From: Oxytropis ochrocephala
Lineage: Eukaryota; Streptophyta; Magnoliopsida; Fabales; Fabaceae
Direction of reading: 5' to 3'
DNA: 64,000 bases
NCBI GenBank assembly: GCA_020916435.1
Contig: CM037090.1
Span: forward strand, 115,248,663-115,312,662
The notes under the pieces were generated by a model. That model made no database searches. It was not told where the DNA came from and saw only the letters and a list, made by a program, of their open reading frames with translations. This document shows positions 34,063 through 45,664 of this stretch, in pieces (positions within the stretch are counted from its first letter, which is position 1; every line of letters starts with the position of its first letter). A program made the position numbers and the translations under genes.

Positions 34063-35740
34063 TCACCACAGCAACTTGATCAATTCTTTAGGATCGAAAG
34101 GAGCAGTTTTGTGTTTCTTACTCTTTTTAGAGGGAAAGTCGGAACGGTCACTAACTTCAATCACACCCTTACCCTGATCTTGATGACTTGACTTAGGCGG
34201 AAGACGACCTTCAGTACCCTTTTTTCTCCGTTTGAAAGGTTGCTCCTCTTCACCAACAGGTTCAGAATGGACCACGGTAATAGGTCGGGCAGGGGTAATT
34301 TTAGCAATAGGGGTTTTTGCAGCAGCGACATTGCTAGCAGTCTCGACATCCTTTACAACCTTACTGGCATCAATGACAGCAAGGGCCTTCAAAGCCGCCA
34401 TTTTGTTCTTTGGGGCCATCCCGTCTGCAAAAAGAAAGATCAGTTAGAAACATAAAAAGTAAAAACATCGGCAAAAGTATAAAAATTAACTCGACTAAAC
34501 ATTGAAGAAGTCGACCTAGAACTTTCTCGGCCTGCTCAAATTTAACAGTCTCAACCAACGACTTAGTATCAAAACCCCACTGATTTGGCTTAGTCTCGTT
34601 ATTGGTGACGACCCGATTGGCTATAAATATCAGCATTCTCAAAGTTTTCCGATCTTCCAAGCTCATATATTTTTCATCAACAGAGTGCTTGGTTTTATCA
34701 TCACGACGAGTCCAACCAAGGGGAAATTTTGTTGTTAAAACAATATCATTGTCTGCATTAAAAGTACCGACTCTATCTACAATGGTAGGCAGCACAGGCT
34801 CGACCCAAAAGAACTTATTCTTCCACTCATTTTTCAAACTATCAATATTTGGCCGAAACACTTTTACCCCTTTTCTGGATCGGAGGCTGACATGTTCCAA
34901 ACGGGCGGGTTTGCCACTATTTTTCTCAGTTCGTTTATTGACCTCGAACATGTGAAGAAAAAGCTGTAGAGAAAGGGGCCGACCCAAATGAAGGCATACG
35001 AGCTCGAAAGCACGTACGAAGGCCCATGCATTTGGGTGGAGTTGTGAAGGGGCGAGATCCAATCTCGCCAGCACAGATTGTTGGAAAGCAGTAAATGGGG
35101 GTCGGATTCTCATATGGGCCAAGGTAGTCCAGTAAATAATAAACTTAAGAGAGGCGGGGTAAGTGGCCACGTGCTCGCCCTCTTCCATCCCAAAAGTGCG
35201 CCATCGTTCTGGATCTTTCCAGTAGAGCATTTTCGAAAAATTGCTGATATCAACATCCGAGGTCATAACCGATCTTACACCCCGGAGAGATTCGAACACC
35301 CACGAATAATCTCGGGGAGTTCCTAAGGGAGGATCTACAGGAAGATCGACGTTATTGCAGCCGGAATCTTCGTACCCATACAGCTGCTCGAAGCTTCCGT
35401 CCATATCCTCTTGAGCTTCCTCTTCTTCCTCATCATTATCTTCTAAATCGATGTCCTCAGTCGACACATCTTCCTGATCGTCAAACCGATCATCACTGTT
35501 CCTTCCATCCGACTCAGTATCCGAATCAGAATCATCCGAGGAACTTGGGTCCGAGCCTATATCTATCCGAAATTCATAAACTGGTGTATTATGCGCAGAA
35601 GGTGGGGCTGTCGACTCTCCATTCGAAACCTTTTTGCTATCACTCCCCCTCGGTCCAGAGTTCTCTTCTTCGTGAATCTCCGGCGCAGCTACCTCTTCAC
35701 GATCGGTTGGGTGAGAGTCGGTTCGTGATCTCGCCGCCAT
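34063..35740 (-). CDS. Antisense ORF (aORF) of the Tat element, gypsy-type transposon-associated domain
   Basis: Opposite to gag-pol, from ATG at 35738-35740. The N-terminus is acidic, Ser/Asp/Glu-rich ('DIDLEDNDEEEEEAQEDMD'). A conserved domain follows with 'RIRPPFTAFQQSVLARL', 'LAPSQLHPNAWAFVRAFEL' and 'LGRPLSLQLFLHMFEV', resembling the 'putative gypsy type transposon' domain (PF04195-like) known from Tat antisense ORFs. The main frame runs to 34370. An intron-like stretch (about 34428-34500, ending 'ctttttgcag') would join it to the second frame 34063-34419, which has nuclear-localisation-like 'KRRKKG' and 'KKSKKHK'. Start is the first in-frame ATG before the acidic region. The main frame is 456 codons long and intact, in contrast to the broken sense genes. 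Function is unknown. Confidence 0.75.
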
Positions 35741-35963
35741 TAGTTTGCCGATATCGGGGCGACGGGCTTGACGAGCTTGCTCGACTTGATCAATAAGTCG
35801 GAGCGTTTCAGCGCGAGTTGTTTGCTTGGTCTTCGCCAGTTTTTACCTACAAGGATGGGGGCAGATTATCAGGATAATTCACATATGATGGGTTCTCGAA
35901 AAGGGTCGGAACCCGACCTGACAACCCCCACCCTAACAAAGAAGATTGCAGGCTGGGGGCAAG

Positions 35964-38943
35964 TGTAACACCCGATTTTTTTGTTAGCACGTTTTTGTTT
36001 ATGCATGAATATAACAGTAGCTTTGCGAAATATTGTGCTTCCTAGTAAGTATGACTTAATATTACTTTAAATAAATTTATATATTTACATATTTTGGTGG
36101 GTTGGAATTACTGATATATATATTGAGATAATATTAAACCGTATTTTCACAGTACATTGGTAATATATGGTTTTCATTATCTAATTATTTGATTTATAGA
36201 ATATTTGTATTTGAGATATTATTATTTCAGTTGACTACCTCATTTTATAAAATGTTGTTAGTTTAGATGTTATTGATTTTGAAAATTATCTTGGACTATT
36301 AAGGTGTTAAAATAATAGTTGTAGTTAAATTGGGCTTTGAAAATGATTTAAACAGGATTTTTGAGCTCTTTTACTTGCATACAGCCCACCCTTGATTTTT
36401 GCACCCCCTGTTGGTAAAAGTTGTTATGTCCCAATGTGGCCCATGGGCCGACCCGCCCACTTCCTTCTTCTTCTTCCTCCCGCGTTCTGCGTGGGAGAAG
36501 CAAAGCAGCCCAAACCTCACGCCTGTTCCTCTCTCAAATGGCGTTCTCACCTCTCTCTCGGTTGAACTTCAAACTTCACCTTCCCACACGAAATCCGCCG
36601 CTGATCTCGAATCCGACCTCTGTTCCTTCAACCGTGGTTCCGTCTGTATTCGCGATCTTAACCGCAAATAAAACACAAACCAGAAAATAATTTCATTCCA
36701 CTCTCATCCTTTCATCCCCTACACGTTGTTTGGCTTCAGGCAGATCTTTGATTGAGTCTTCGCGACATCATCTTTCTCCACCCCCGTTAGCTATTATGTC
36801 ACGGAACCTAAGCTTATGTTTCAATTTGGTGAGAACATTCATACCATTATTCTACTCTTATAATAGTTACCTGATGTTATAATTATTGTATTAGTACTAT
36901 GCAACTTACTTTTCTATTCCGTTTAATTTAATGGATGGGGTAGCTATGTATTTTTGGATATATATAACTTTTATATCACCATATTTGAAGAAAACTATAT
37001 TTTGAGAAAGTATATTAGTCTTGGAAGATACGTTTTATGGTTGCTGTATATAGATATATAATTATATATGTTTTATTTGATTTAATATACTAAAGTTAAA
37101 GGAAAATAAAAATGTGTTAGGCCAGTGTAAGTTATATCGAGTTAAAAATATGTTTTTACTAAAGTCAAATATATTTAATATACTAGACTATTCTACTGTC
37201 ATTACTTAGACATATACATGAGTTTAAAGTTAAGCTATGATATTGAATAGTATAATATTCTAATTTCCAATACAATTTAGAGATTACCTTAATTTAGATT
37301 ACTAATATTTTAATATAATCTTGTTAAACTATTTTGACAATGAAAAGGGGATTTTATAGTTATTTCTTAGAAGATCAAAGGAGTATCTTTAATATTTCTA
37401 GTGTATGACCATCCTTGTTGTTTTTACATAATTGTTCGTGTTTGAGTCAAACATAGTCTTGCTGGAATTCTGTTTTGGAGTATTTGAGTAGCTTGGTTTC
37501 GGTTTTGAAGCGATTGGACAAGTTAGGAGCGAGTTCGTGAAGTTCGGGTCGTGAGTTTCGGAACGTCTCGGTGGTTCGTGTTTTCATCACGAGAAGGGGT
37601 TTGAAGCTCAAGTGTAGGAGAAAAGCTAATAAGTGGTGATTCTTGGGTTGTTGGTGGAGGTGGTTTTCTTGGGTTTGCAATTTTGAGGTATGAGGGCTCT
37701 CCTTCATAGTTAATAATATATAAACCTTGAAATCATATGGATTAGGTGTTAGGAGTAGTTGTTTAATTAATTAATGAAGTAATTGAATGTTTGGGTGTTT
37801 GTTTGATTGTATATGTGATTATATTAATTGTTGGGTGGAGATTGAAATGCTATTGTGTTGATTGTTGATATGAAGGTGTTATGACATGATTTTAAGGAAG
37901 AATAATAAATAGAATTAAAGTGAAGGCTAGGTGTTTGATAATTTGTTTGAATGAGCATGAATATGTTTTATAAGATTGTGTGGTGTGGTGTTTTACATGA
38001 GGATGTTGTTCTTGGTTGGGTGTTAAGGTGAGTTATATGGCATTTAGTCCAATAATGAGGTGTGTTGTGTTGTGGTGATGATTAAGCGGCGTGGGCTTGC
38101 TTAAAGCGACGTGTGCCCTCAAGGCTTATATTGTGGTTGAAGTTGAGTTGCGAAGTGAAAAATGATGAGTTAATGATTGTTGTGGTAGATGTATTGTGTT
38201 GTGGTGCATTGTCATGGTGTCACATAAATCATGCATATTCAGCGACGATGTGGGCTTCAGCCAAAGTGATGTGGGCTTCGGCCAAAGTGATGTGGGCTTC
38301 GGCCAAAGTGATGTGTAGGCTTCGGCCAAAGTGACGTGTGCCCTCGAGGCTTATTGCGACGATGATGGATCCACATGCATATTGCATTTCATACATTACA
38401 TGCATGCTCTGGTGATTGATTTTGGTGTTCGTAAACTAATGGTGTATTTGGTGTATGCTTGTATTCCTGCAGAATCGTGTTAATGGTGTATCCGAATTGA
38501 TTGTATATCTCGCGTACCTATTCTACTGTGTTTCTTGTTTTATTTATTATTATCTATGTATTGAGACTCACCCTACTGCGTCGTGTTGCCTCGTATGCCG
38601 GCAACCTGCAGGTGACGGTGACGAAAGGTGTTTAGAGATCCTTCTTCTAGTGTGGTCGAGTCGGCTCTGATATGTAGCACCGGGGGGAATATTAATAGTT
38701 GTTATTTCATTATGGTTTGAACTATTATGTTAAGTTATTATCTTCCGCTGTTGTACTATTTTATCCTCAAACTTGTTGGTGCTATGTATCATATACTGGA
38801 GTTCTAATTTAATTACTACTTTGGAGGTATGTAAAGTGTTTTGATTAAATGTGGCACCCTCATGTGGCTGCACTGAAAGTTTTTTTCGCACTCTGATTTT
38901 TCAAAAGTAACCAAATAGTAGTTATGTAGAAGGGGGTGTTACA
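35964..38943 (+). mobile_element. Solo LTR (~3 kb, Tekay/Del-like) nested in the Tat element
   Basis: Starts TGTAACACCC and ends GGGTGTTACA, with perfect 5-bp target duplication GCAAG (35959-35963 and 38944-38948). 2980 bp with no gag or pol. Terminal sequences and size fit LTRs of Tekay/Del chromoviruses; 'gcaacctgcaggtgacggtga' near 38602 and 'tagcaccgggg' near 38675 also fit that style. 38240-38340 has four ~21-bp units 'gtgatgtgggcttcggccaa'. Short ORFs at 36399-36690 and elsewhere are not supported. Orientation is inferred from 'tgtaacaccc' at the left and is tentative. It formed by recombination between two LTRs. Confidence 0.85.
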
Positions 38944-38948
38944 GCAAG

Positions 38949-39495
38949 CAATATCCCAACCCGGAGAAAATTGAAAACAGAGATTGGAAAAGTAAATCTA
39001 AAAACAAGATACTAACCTCAGAAAAAGCTTCAATATAATCGATGAAGAAAAATTCTTGAAATAAAGAAAGCGAGATCGGAAAGCTCAAAATCACTGGATC
39101 GGTACTCAGAGCAAGCGAGGAACCAAAGAGTAGAAATGATCTACTCTCACCTTTATTTATAGTGATCCTGAGAGGACCCACTGTTCACTCTCGAAACGAC
39201 GCACTCCATCAATTGGCTTGGCCCGCAAAACGAAGAGTCATCATTAAAGAAACACCTCGATTCCTTAAATGGTCACATCACTCAAAGCGAGCATTTATTA
39301 CTCTGTCCAAAAAAGCATCAAACAGTTCCAAAAATCGAAGCGCCACCAAGCTTTTGACATCAAGTCCCAAAGATCGGTAACTACCATTTTTCGGCACAAG
39401 GCAAACTCGGCTCTTCTAATCTCGGTAAAATAGTTTATCTCAACATGTTTCAAGTCTAGTTTAACCCATCACGTTAAACCGACTTGGGGGGCAAC
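38949..39495 (-). promoter_or_regulatory. Tat region upstream of the antisense ORF, with antisense TATA box and purine tract
   Basis: On the minus strand 39154-39165 reads CACTATAAATAAAG, a good TATA box ahead of the antisense ORF. Removing the nested solo LTR (2985 bp with duplication) puts it about 430 bp from the ORF start at 35740, a normal distance. 39481-39495 (gacttggggggcaac) is the polypurine tract for plus-strand synthesis of the element, next to the 3' LTR. No gene here. Confidence 0.6.
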
Positions 39496-39873
39496 TGTTA
39501 CGGTGAAAACATACTCCTACTATTTACACCCCCACTTCTCAAAACAAAATGATTGGGCCTCCAAACAACCCCGGCCCATACTCACTCATCAAACGGCCTA
39601 CAATACGCCTCCTCACTGAACGGTTCAGATCATCACACTCAAGTGCCCTTTAAACCTATAAATACAACATTTACTGCTAAGAGAGAGGTACATATTAATT
39701 ATCACATTAAACTTGCAATAACTCTTCAGCCACTGACTTTAGCATCAGAGTGACTTTGCAGGTACACCCCACCTCGTCTCGGATCAGCAATCTCGGACGT
39801 AATCGTTATTGATCAACCTCATCACCTACCTACTATCTCGGATCGGCAAGATCCACAGATACGGTACAGAACA
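39496..39873 (+). repeat. 3' LTR of the Tat element
   Basis: Direct repeat of 27235-27606, ending GAACA before target duplication AGGTA. Confidence 0.92.
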
Positions 39874-39878
39874 AGGTA

Positions 39879-40329
39879 TAATTTTTGTCATCTAGAAGTT
39901 TGTTGTCGGACATATCTTTTTTGTTTGGGTAAAAAGGAAAGAGTTTCATTAAAACCCTCTGATGCAAATCGTCCTTAGGAAAATATCATTGGAAATGAAA
40001 AAAAAAGTCCCCTTCCTTTTTATTAGAAAGAAATAAAAAATGTGTAGTATAAAAAAGACTAAGGGGGAACTAGCGCAAAATCATTGTTAGAAAAATAAGC
40101 ATTTGTATAAAAAGGCAGCAACAACTAGGGGTGTTCAAAACCGAACCAAACCAATAGAAAACCGCAAACCGAACCAAACCAAACCGAAAACCACAAAAAA
40201 CCGCTTTCTATTGGTTTTGTTCGGTTTTTTTTATTAGTGAACCGTAAGGTTCGGTTTGGACCGCAATTTTGATTATAGAAACCGAACCAAACCAAACCAA
40301 ACCGCAAAATCCTATATATAAAAATAAAA
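39879..40329. other. Intergenic DNA with a half of an hAT-like MITE
   Basis: 40127-40310 begins 'ctaggggtgttcaaaaccga' and continues with repeated 'ccgaaccaaaccaaacc', typical of one end of a common plant hAT-like MITE. It ends where the Mutator-like element was inserted (40330), and the other end was not found. The 89-codon minus-strand ORF across it is low-complexity and rejected. Confidence 0.5.
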
Positions 40330-41589
40330 GGCTTAAAGGTACTTTTAGTCCCTGCAATTGTCAAAATAATCCAGTTTAGTCCCTGCAATTCCAAAATTTT
40401 TAAAATAGTCCCTACAATTACTAAACGTTACTACTTTTAGTCCTTGCTGTTAGTTAAGGGTTAAAACTGTTAAAAATTGATGACGTGGATGCTATGAAGG
40501 ATGCCAACAAGGATGAAAAGGCTGAGTCATCTTCTCTTCGTTCTCATTTCCAGAAATTGTGTTCTTCCATTACTCTCTTCTTCATCCATCTTCACTCTTC
40601 TTCTTCTCCTTCAATCTGCTCAATTCATCCATCTTCTCTCTTCTTCCATCTTCTCTCTTCTTTTTCAATCTTCCATTACACACTTTTATTTCACTTGACT
40701 TGAGCTTGATTCGCGTCTCTTTGAGTCCAAAACCATTGCAATTTCGCAACCTTATTTTCAATTTCGTTTCGATTTTGCATTTTTCCTTCGAATCTCTTGC
40801 TGCGTTTTTGTTCCTGCTATGATTACGAACCTATAGCAACTGATTTCGTGCTTTTTGGTTGAGTTTTGAGCATTTCCCCAATTTCAAAGCCCTAAAACGC
40901 GTTTTTCTGAAATTTCGCGTTTTGAGTAAGCTCTTCAACTTTTTTCTCCAAATTGATGATAAATTCGAGTTCCTTGTGAAATTTCGCACGAAATGGAGTA
41001 CTCATTTGTTTAAGTCGGTGAAGAATTGCGAATTTTGTCATTTGAAGGTTGTCTTCAACCTTGTGTTTGTGCTGTTACTGTTGTTAAAGATTTGGGGATA
41101 ATAGGGATAGTGGGCTTGGGATTTGGGGATAATGAAAAATCAACAAGAAGAAAGAGTTGTTGAAGAAGATTGTGTTGTTGTTGTTGAAGAAGAAGAAAGA
41201 TTGTGGGTTTGTAAATGAAGCTGGGAAGAGATGATGATGAAGATGTGTTGCTGTTGTTGTAGTTTTAGTTTTAGGTTGCTGATGAAGATGATGAAGATGA
41301 GATGATGATGAAGATGTGTTGCTGTTGATGAAGATGATAATGTTAATATTTTAATTATTAAAATATTAAGTGGCCTGCTGACCGGATCATTAAATGACGT
41401 GGCACACACATGTGCAAGATGTGTCAGCTGCCACGTCATCAATTTTTAACAGTGTTAACCCTTAACAAACAGCAGGGACTAAAAGTAGTAACGTTTAGTA
41501 ATTGCAGGGACTATTTTAAAAATTTTGGAATTGCAGGGACTAAACTGGATTATTGTGACAATTGCAGGGACTAAAAGTACCTTTAAGCC
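40330..41589. mobile_element. Mutator-like element (MULE) with long terminal inverted repeats
   Basis: Terminal inverted repeats of 159 bp (40330-40488 and 41431-41589) start GGCTTAAAGGTACTTTTAG and differ at only about ten positions. They are flanked by a perfect 9-bp target duplication AAAATAAAA (40321-40329 and 41590-41598), diagnostic of MULEs. There is no transposase. The interior (40489-41430) has a CT-rich, then exon-like stretch in normal base composition, followed by GAA/GAT-rich repeats (41140-41345). It could be captured host DNA (Pack-MULE style); no protein was recognised. Confidence 0.92.
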
Positions 41590-41645
41590 AAAATAAAATT
41601 AGACAAAACAATATATATAGAGAATAAGGAAAGGGGTTTATTTAA

Positions 41646-41848
41646 GGGGCCGTTTGGATTAGCTTATTTTTGAGCTTATGAAAATCAACTTATGAAGATA
41701 AGTAAGTTTTTATGTTAATTCATAAGTTCTCACTAACAAAAATTGTACCTCCCTAAGTTATTTTTCCATAAACTACCTTTACATGCTTATGAATAATACG
41801 TGAAAATTAATTTATTTGCATAAGTTGTTTTTCATAAGTTCAAAATAA
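41646..41848. mobile_element. Left half of a MITE (hAT-like) cut by the CACTA insertion
   Basis: Starts 'ggggccgtttggattagctt', a familiar MITE end, followed by 'agcttatgaaaatcaactta' and 'cataagtt' palindromic words. The inverse end is not in the window, so it should reappear after the CACTA transposon ends, beyond 64000. Confidence 0.45.
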
Positions 41849-41879
41849 CTCTACGCCAGAATTGTAAAAAGAGATCGCC

Positions 41880-42335
41880 ACCTTTAGTAGCGTTTATAAA
41901 AAAACGCTAGCCATTTTAATAACACGCTACACCATTAGTAGCGTTTTAAAGTAAAACGCTACCAATTAGGTAACACGCTAGACAGATCCCTAGCGCTTTT
42001 GCTTAAAACGCTAGCAAATTAGAAAACACGCTAGACAGATCCCTAGCGCTTTTATTTAAAACGCTAGCCAATTAGAAAACACGCTAGATTGATCCCTAGC
42101 GTTTTTTAGAAAGCGCTAGCTATTTAGAAAACACGCTAGACAGATCCCTAGCGCTTTTATTCAAAACGCTAGCCAATTAGAAAACACGCTAGATAGATCC
42201 TAGCGTTTTTATAAAACGCTAGGTATTTAGTAAACACTCTAGACATATCCTAGCGCTTTTACTCAAAACGCTAGGTATTTAGAAAACACGCTAGATAGAT
42301 CCTAGCGCTTTTTTAGAAAACGCTAGGTATGGTTA
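41880..42335. repeat. CACTA 5' subterminal palindromic repeats
   Basis: About ten palindromes of the type 'TAGCGTTTT...AAAACGCTA', alternating with 'acacgctagacagatccctag'. Such arrays bind the transposase-associated protein. They match in core with those at 59358-59815. Confidence 0.85.
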
Positions 42336-42799
42336 AATAATTTTTTTGTTTCCCATTGAGCTACTTCCTCTTTTCACCTAACACTCTTACCCGTAAACGC
42401 AAAATCACTCACCCGTAAACGCAAAACCCTAACACCCTAACTCAAATTAACATCATCTCTCTCAACGAAAATCATCTCTCTCAGTGAACATCATCTCTCT
42501 CACTCAGACAACATTGGTGAGTTTTCTGTTCCTTTCTCTGTTTCTTGTTAGATATTAATTGTGGGTTCTAGCTAGTTTAGAAATATATTAGTTTTGTCAC
42601 TTGTGCACACTAGACTCTTCTTATTTTTTTTCACCACTAGCCTCTTCTTGTTACACATAAATTAATTATTTGGAAGACTAGATTATATGGTTCCTTTGTT
42701 TTTTTTATATGAATTGATTCTTCATTATATTCGAATTGCTTGATGGGTCATATGTTAAAGTTCCTCTTCTCAGGATTTTAATATAAATATTTGGCAATT
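42336..42799 (+). other. CACTA 5' UTR and first intron region
   Basis: CT/ACC-rich leader ('catcatctctctcactcag', 'acccgtaaacgcaaaa' twice) followed by 'aacattggtgagttttctg', a plausible splice donor near 42520, and T-rich intron up to the transposase ATG at 42800. Confidence 0.5.
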
Positions 42800-42834
42800 A
42801 TGGATAGAAATTGGATGTCTGCCAATCGTCTATC
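42800..42834 (+). pseudogene. TNP2 transposase, start of ORF (interrupted)
   Basis: ATG at 42800 gives 'MDRNWMSANRLS', the standard start of plant CACTA TNP2 proteins (MDRxWM, transposase-associated domain). The frame is cut after 11-12 codons by the Athila element. It resumes at 55743 with 'KEYLALRVDYFV'. The target duplication CTATC codes for part of the interrupted codons. Confidence 0.85.
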
Positions 42835-44328
42835 TGTTCGCGCTTGTGTAATAGTATAGATTTTCGCAATTATAGTGCAAGTATACACATCGTACAAGTA
42901 ATAAAGTGGATTAAAGTAAGAGATCGTTCCCACGAGGATTGATAAGCTTTCACAGTTCAAGTTTCAAAACACAAGAGAATCAAGTGATAAATCGACAATA
43001 AGAGTTGGTTTTAAAGCAAAAGATTTAAACAAAACAAGAAAATAGAAGTTGGTTGTGAATATGGATGAGAGATGAGTTGAGTTGTTGTATGCGAGATAAA
43101 TCCTTCCTAGCGGGCGTCATAACGTTTAGACGTTATGACGTTCAATTGTTAACTGTGCAGACGTGGCCACGTTTGAACAATTTGTTACCAAAAGAGCTAT
43201 GCTTTTCAGCACAAAACGTCAGAGTTTCAAGTACAAGAAATCCTATGTCTAGGTTCTAAATAGGCCCACTCCTGTATATTAAGTACCCACAGCAATGTTC
43301 TATGAACTATTATCCATTCTATGTCTAGACTTAGATAAAGATGCCTAAATGTCTTTAGTGCATTGTTCATTCATATAAATCTTTGATTTCTTTTCATAGA
43401 CCATGTCTGTACCTATGAATCTACCTATTTTAAGAGGCCAACCTCAAAACAAGTTTTTGAAAATATTATTACGCAAAGATTTAAAACGGGCAACGCTAAC
43501 ACTTCATAACATTAACTAGAAATTCATTAATAGCAAAACAACAACTCAACTACAAAGTATTTAGTTCATGCTGAGCATCATTACTGAGAATGAAAAGGAT
43601 GTGAAATCCTAATACCATACATAATGAAAAGAACTCAAGTGCAAAAGATACACCCAAGTACTTCTTAGCATGTACGCTGTATAGGCGTTACAACGCCCGA
43701 ACCTTACACTTATGCGAGAAATAAAACTAAGTTCGAATAGTAAAATATAGAAGTCTGTTTCCGGATCTTCTTTACAAAACTAGTTCTAAGTTAATGGAGG
43801 ATGGTGGGATGAAGAAGATAAAGTGATTCGAAGTTGGTGGAAGAGATGATGTTCTTGAGAGAGGTCGAGGTGAGCTTAAATAGCCTCCTTGCTTACACGC
43901 GTCTTGATGTCACTAACCCACCTACCATATCTGTTTCTTCTATTTTTCCCGACATTGCTCAGAGCTACGATGCTTCAATGCGCGTCACGGGGAACATAAA
44001 ATCTTTCGACTTTTATATCTTTGACTTATCATTGCTTCGCGCCAAAATGAAGATCTTTTCACCCTTTTTCTCGCTACACTTTAGTAGACGTGGTGAGGAC
44101 GTGGTAACGTTCAAAGATCGAATTTCTGCACAAGCACAAAAAGCATCAAAACGCGCTCTCAAGGGCACCAATTGGTGCCTAAATGCACACATTCATCACT
44201 TCATCTATTTATTTACTAAAGACTCGAAATTGCATAAAACTTAATTAAATACTCCTTGTATTACTAGAAAACTTACATGACTTATTCTTTGAATAAGTAT
44301 AAATAACTCATATAAATATGAGTTATCA
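42835..44328 (-). repeat. 3' LTR of the Athila element
   Basis: Starts TGTTCGCGCTTG (two bases more than the other LTR) and ends GTTATCA. It is followed on the inside by the purine tract (minus strand CTTAAGTTTGGGGTG, 44329-44343). It contains palindromes at 43114-43143, 43159-43174 and 43683-43698. The ORF at 43834-44244 is not a supported gene. Confidence 0.92.
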
Positions 44329-44343
44329 CACCCCAAACTTAAG

Positions 44344-44808
44344 TCATGCTTGTGTCCTCAAGCAATCAAGATAACAACAAAATAAAACATGAAATCAACT
44401 ACACTAGCAAAGTTATGCTCTTACTAAATCAATAGATCAAAAATTCATTCTCAAAGGGCTAATTCCTCACACACTCACACACCACTTGCATGATCAAATT
44501 CCAGATTCATTAAAGCTCAAAGTGAGTGTGTGATCTCTGCATTTAAATCTTCCTCTAGCTAGTTCAGAAAGCAGTTTTGACTTATGAAAGAGTGGTTTCC
44601 CAAATAGTGATGATAAAACATCTTTCAAAACAAAGAATAGGCTAACATTTTCACATAAGACATAGGGGTTCGGTTTAAGCATGACAAAGGGTCTTAAGTG
44701 GGTGCTAGGACTAGATTAGTGCAACTAATTTATTGACTCACACACGCAAAAAGATCAGTAACCCCCTCATTCTTGAGCAACTCTCTTTATTTTGCTTCCC
44801 TGGGAGCA

Positions 44809-44846
<38 letters not shown>

Positions 44847-45664
44847 TATTTTGGAGTGCTTGACATTTGTTTTGTGGTATTACGGGGATCATAGCACACA
44901 TGTGGATTTTCCACTTATTTGTAACAACACACTCTTTTTGGTATTTTTGGGGATAGCGTTACAACGCGTTTATGGGTGGACGTTGCAACGCCCGAACATA
45001 CTACACAACACACACGGCAGACGTTATAACGTTACGGGTAGGCGTTACAACGTTGCACTCACACTACACCGCACTTAACCATCCTACGGTCTTTGCACCC
45101 GGCCTTTCTTTATGCGCCTTGATTTACCCCCAAACTTAGCTTCTCATCGCTATTCTAAGTTTTTAATCAAGTTTTGTTTTCACCAAAGTTCACCAAAACT
45201 AGCTTGAAGACAAAATATTCCTTAGCTAACTAGATTCTCTCTTAAAAACAGAGTTTGTGTAGGAGCAACAATCAATTTTTTACATCTAATCATGCATAGG
45301 TTACTCACACACACATTTTCACTTATCCTTAGCCCAGAGAGAATTATTTTCATGCTTGATGAGTAAAACGAAGCTACTTTTGCATTTGATTTCATGTACA
45401 GCACTTAAAACATCAAAACATTGAGATTTCCCCCCCCCATACTTAAAGATGAGCAGTGTCCTCACTGCTCAAAGGGAAACAGCATTTTTTTTTTTTTTTT
45501 TTTTTTTTTAGGGGGGTTCTCACACTGAACAGAAAAGAGAAAAAAAATATATGCTAAAATTATCATTAAAACTAAAAAACTACAACTACTATTGAAATTA
45601 AATGTGGGACTTACTTGTTTGATGCACCAGACCTTAGCCTTCCGCTTTGTCCGGTGAGATGCTC
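44344..45664 (-). other. Athila non-coding region between third ORF and 3' LTR
   Basis: T-runs at 44814-44843 and 45486-45509. The block 44950-45060 concentrates palindromic words: AGCGTTACAACGCG, GGACGTTGCAACGCCC, AGACGTTATAACGTTA, AGGCGTTACAACGTTG. It corresponds to 4386-4575 in the smaller Athila-related element. Confidence 0.7.

Larger units (their letters stand above)
27235..39873 (+). mobile_element. Tat/Retand-type Ty3/gypsy retrotransposon, full length, with nested solo LTR
   Basis: LTRs at 27235-27606 and 39496-39873 (372 and 378 bp) start TGTTACGG and end ACA, and are flanked by 5-bp target duplication AGGTA (27230-27234 and 39874-39878). Order: LTR, primer site, gag, protease, RT, RNase H, second (archaeal-type) RNase H, integrase, tandem repeats, antisense ORF, purine tract, LTR. 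This order, dual RNase H and an antisense ORF are diagnostic of the Tat lineage outside Ogre. Several stops and frame breaks make it non-autonomous. A 2980-bp solo LTR (35964-38943) is nested within, so the original element was about 9.65 kb. Confidence 0.92.

Noticed and set aside
36399..36690. Overlapping Ser/Pro-rich ORFs in the solo LTR
   Set aside because: Inside LTR sequence with target duplication; no domain and two competing frames.
40125..40394. 89-codon minus-strand ORF rich in Phe, Gly and Trp
   Set aside because: Low-complexity end of an hAT-like MITE ('ccgaaccaaacc' repeats).
43834..44244. 136-codon plus-strand ORF in the Athila LTR
   Set aside because: Antisense to the element and not maintained in the other LTR, where the frame shifts.
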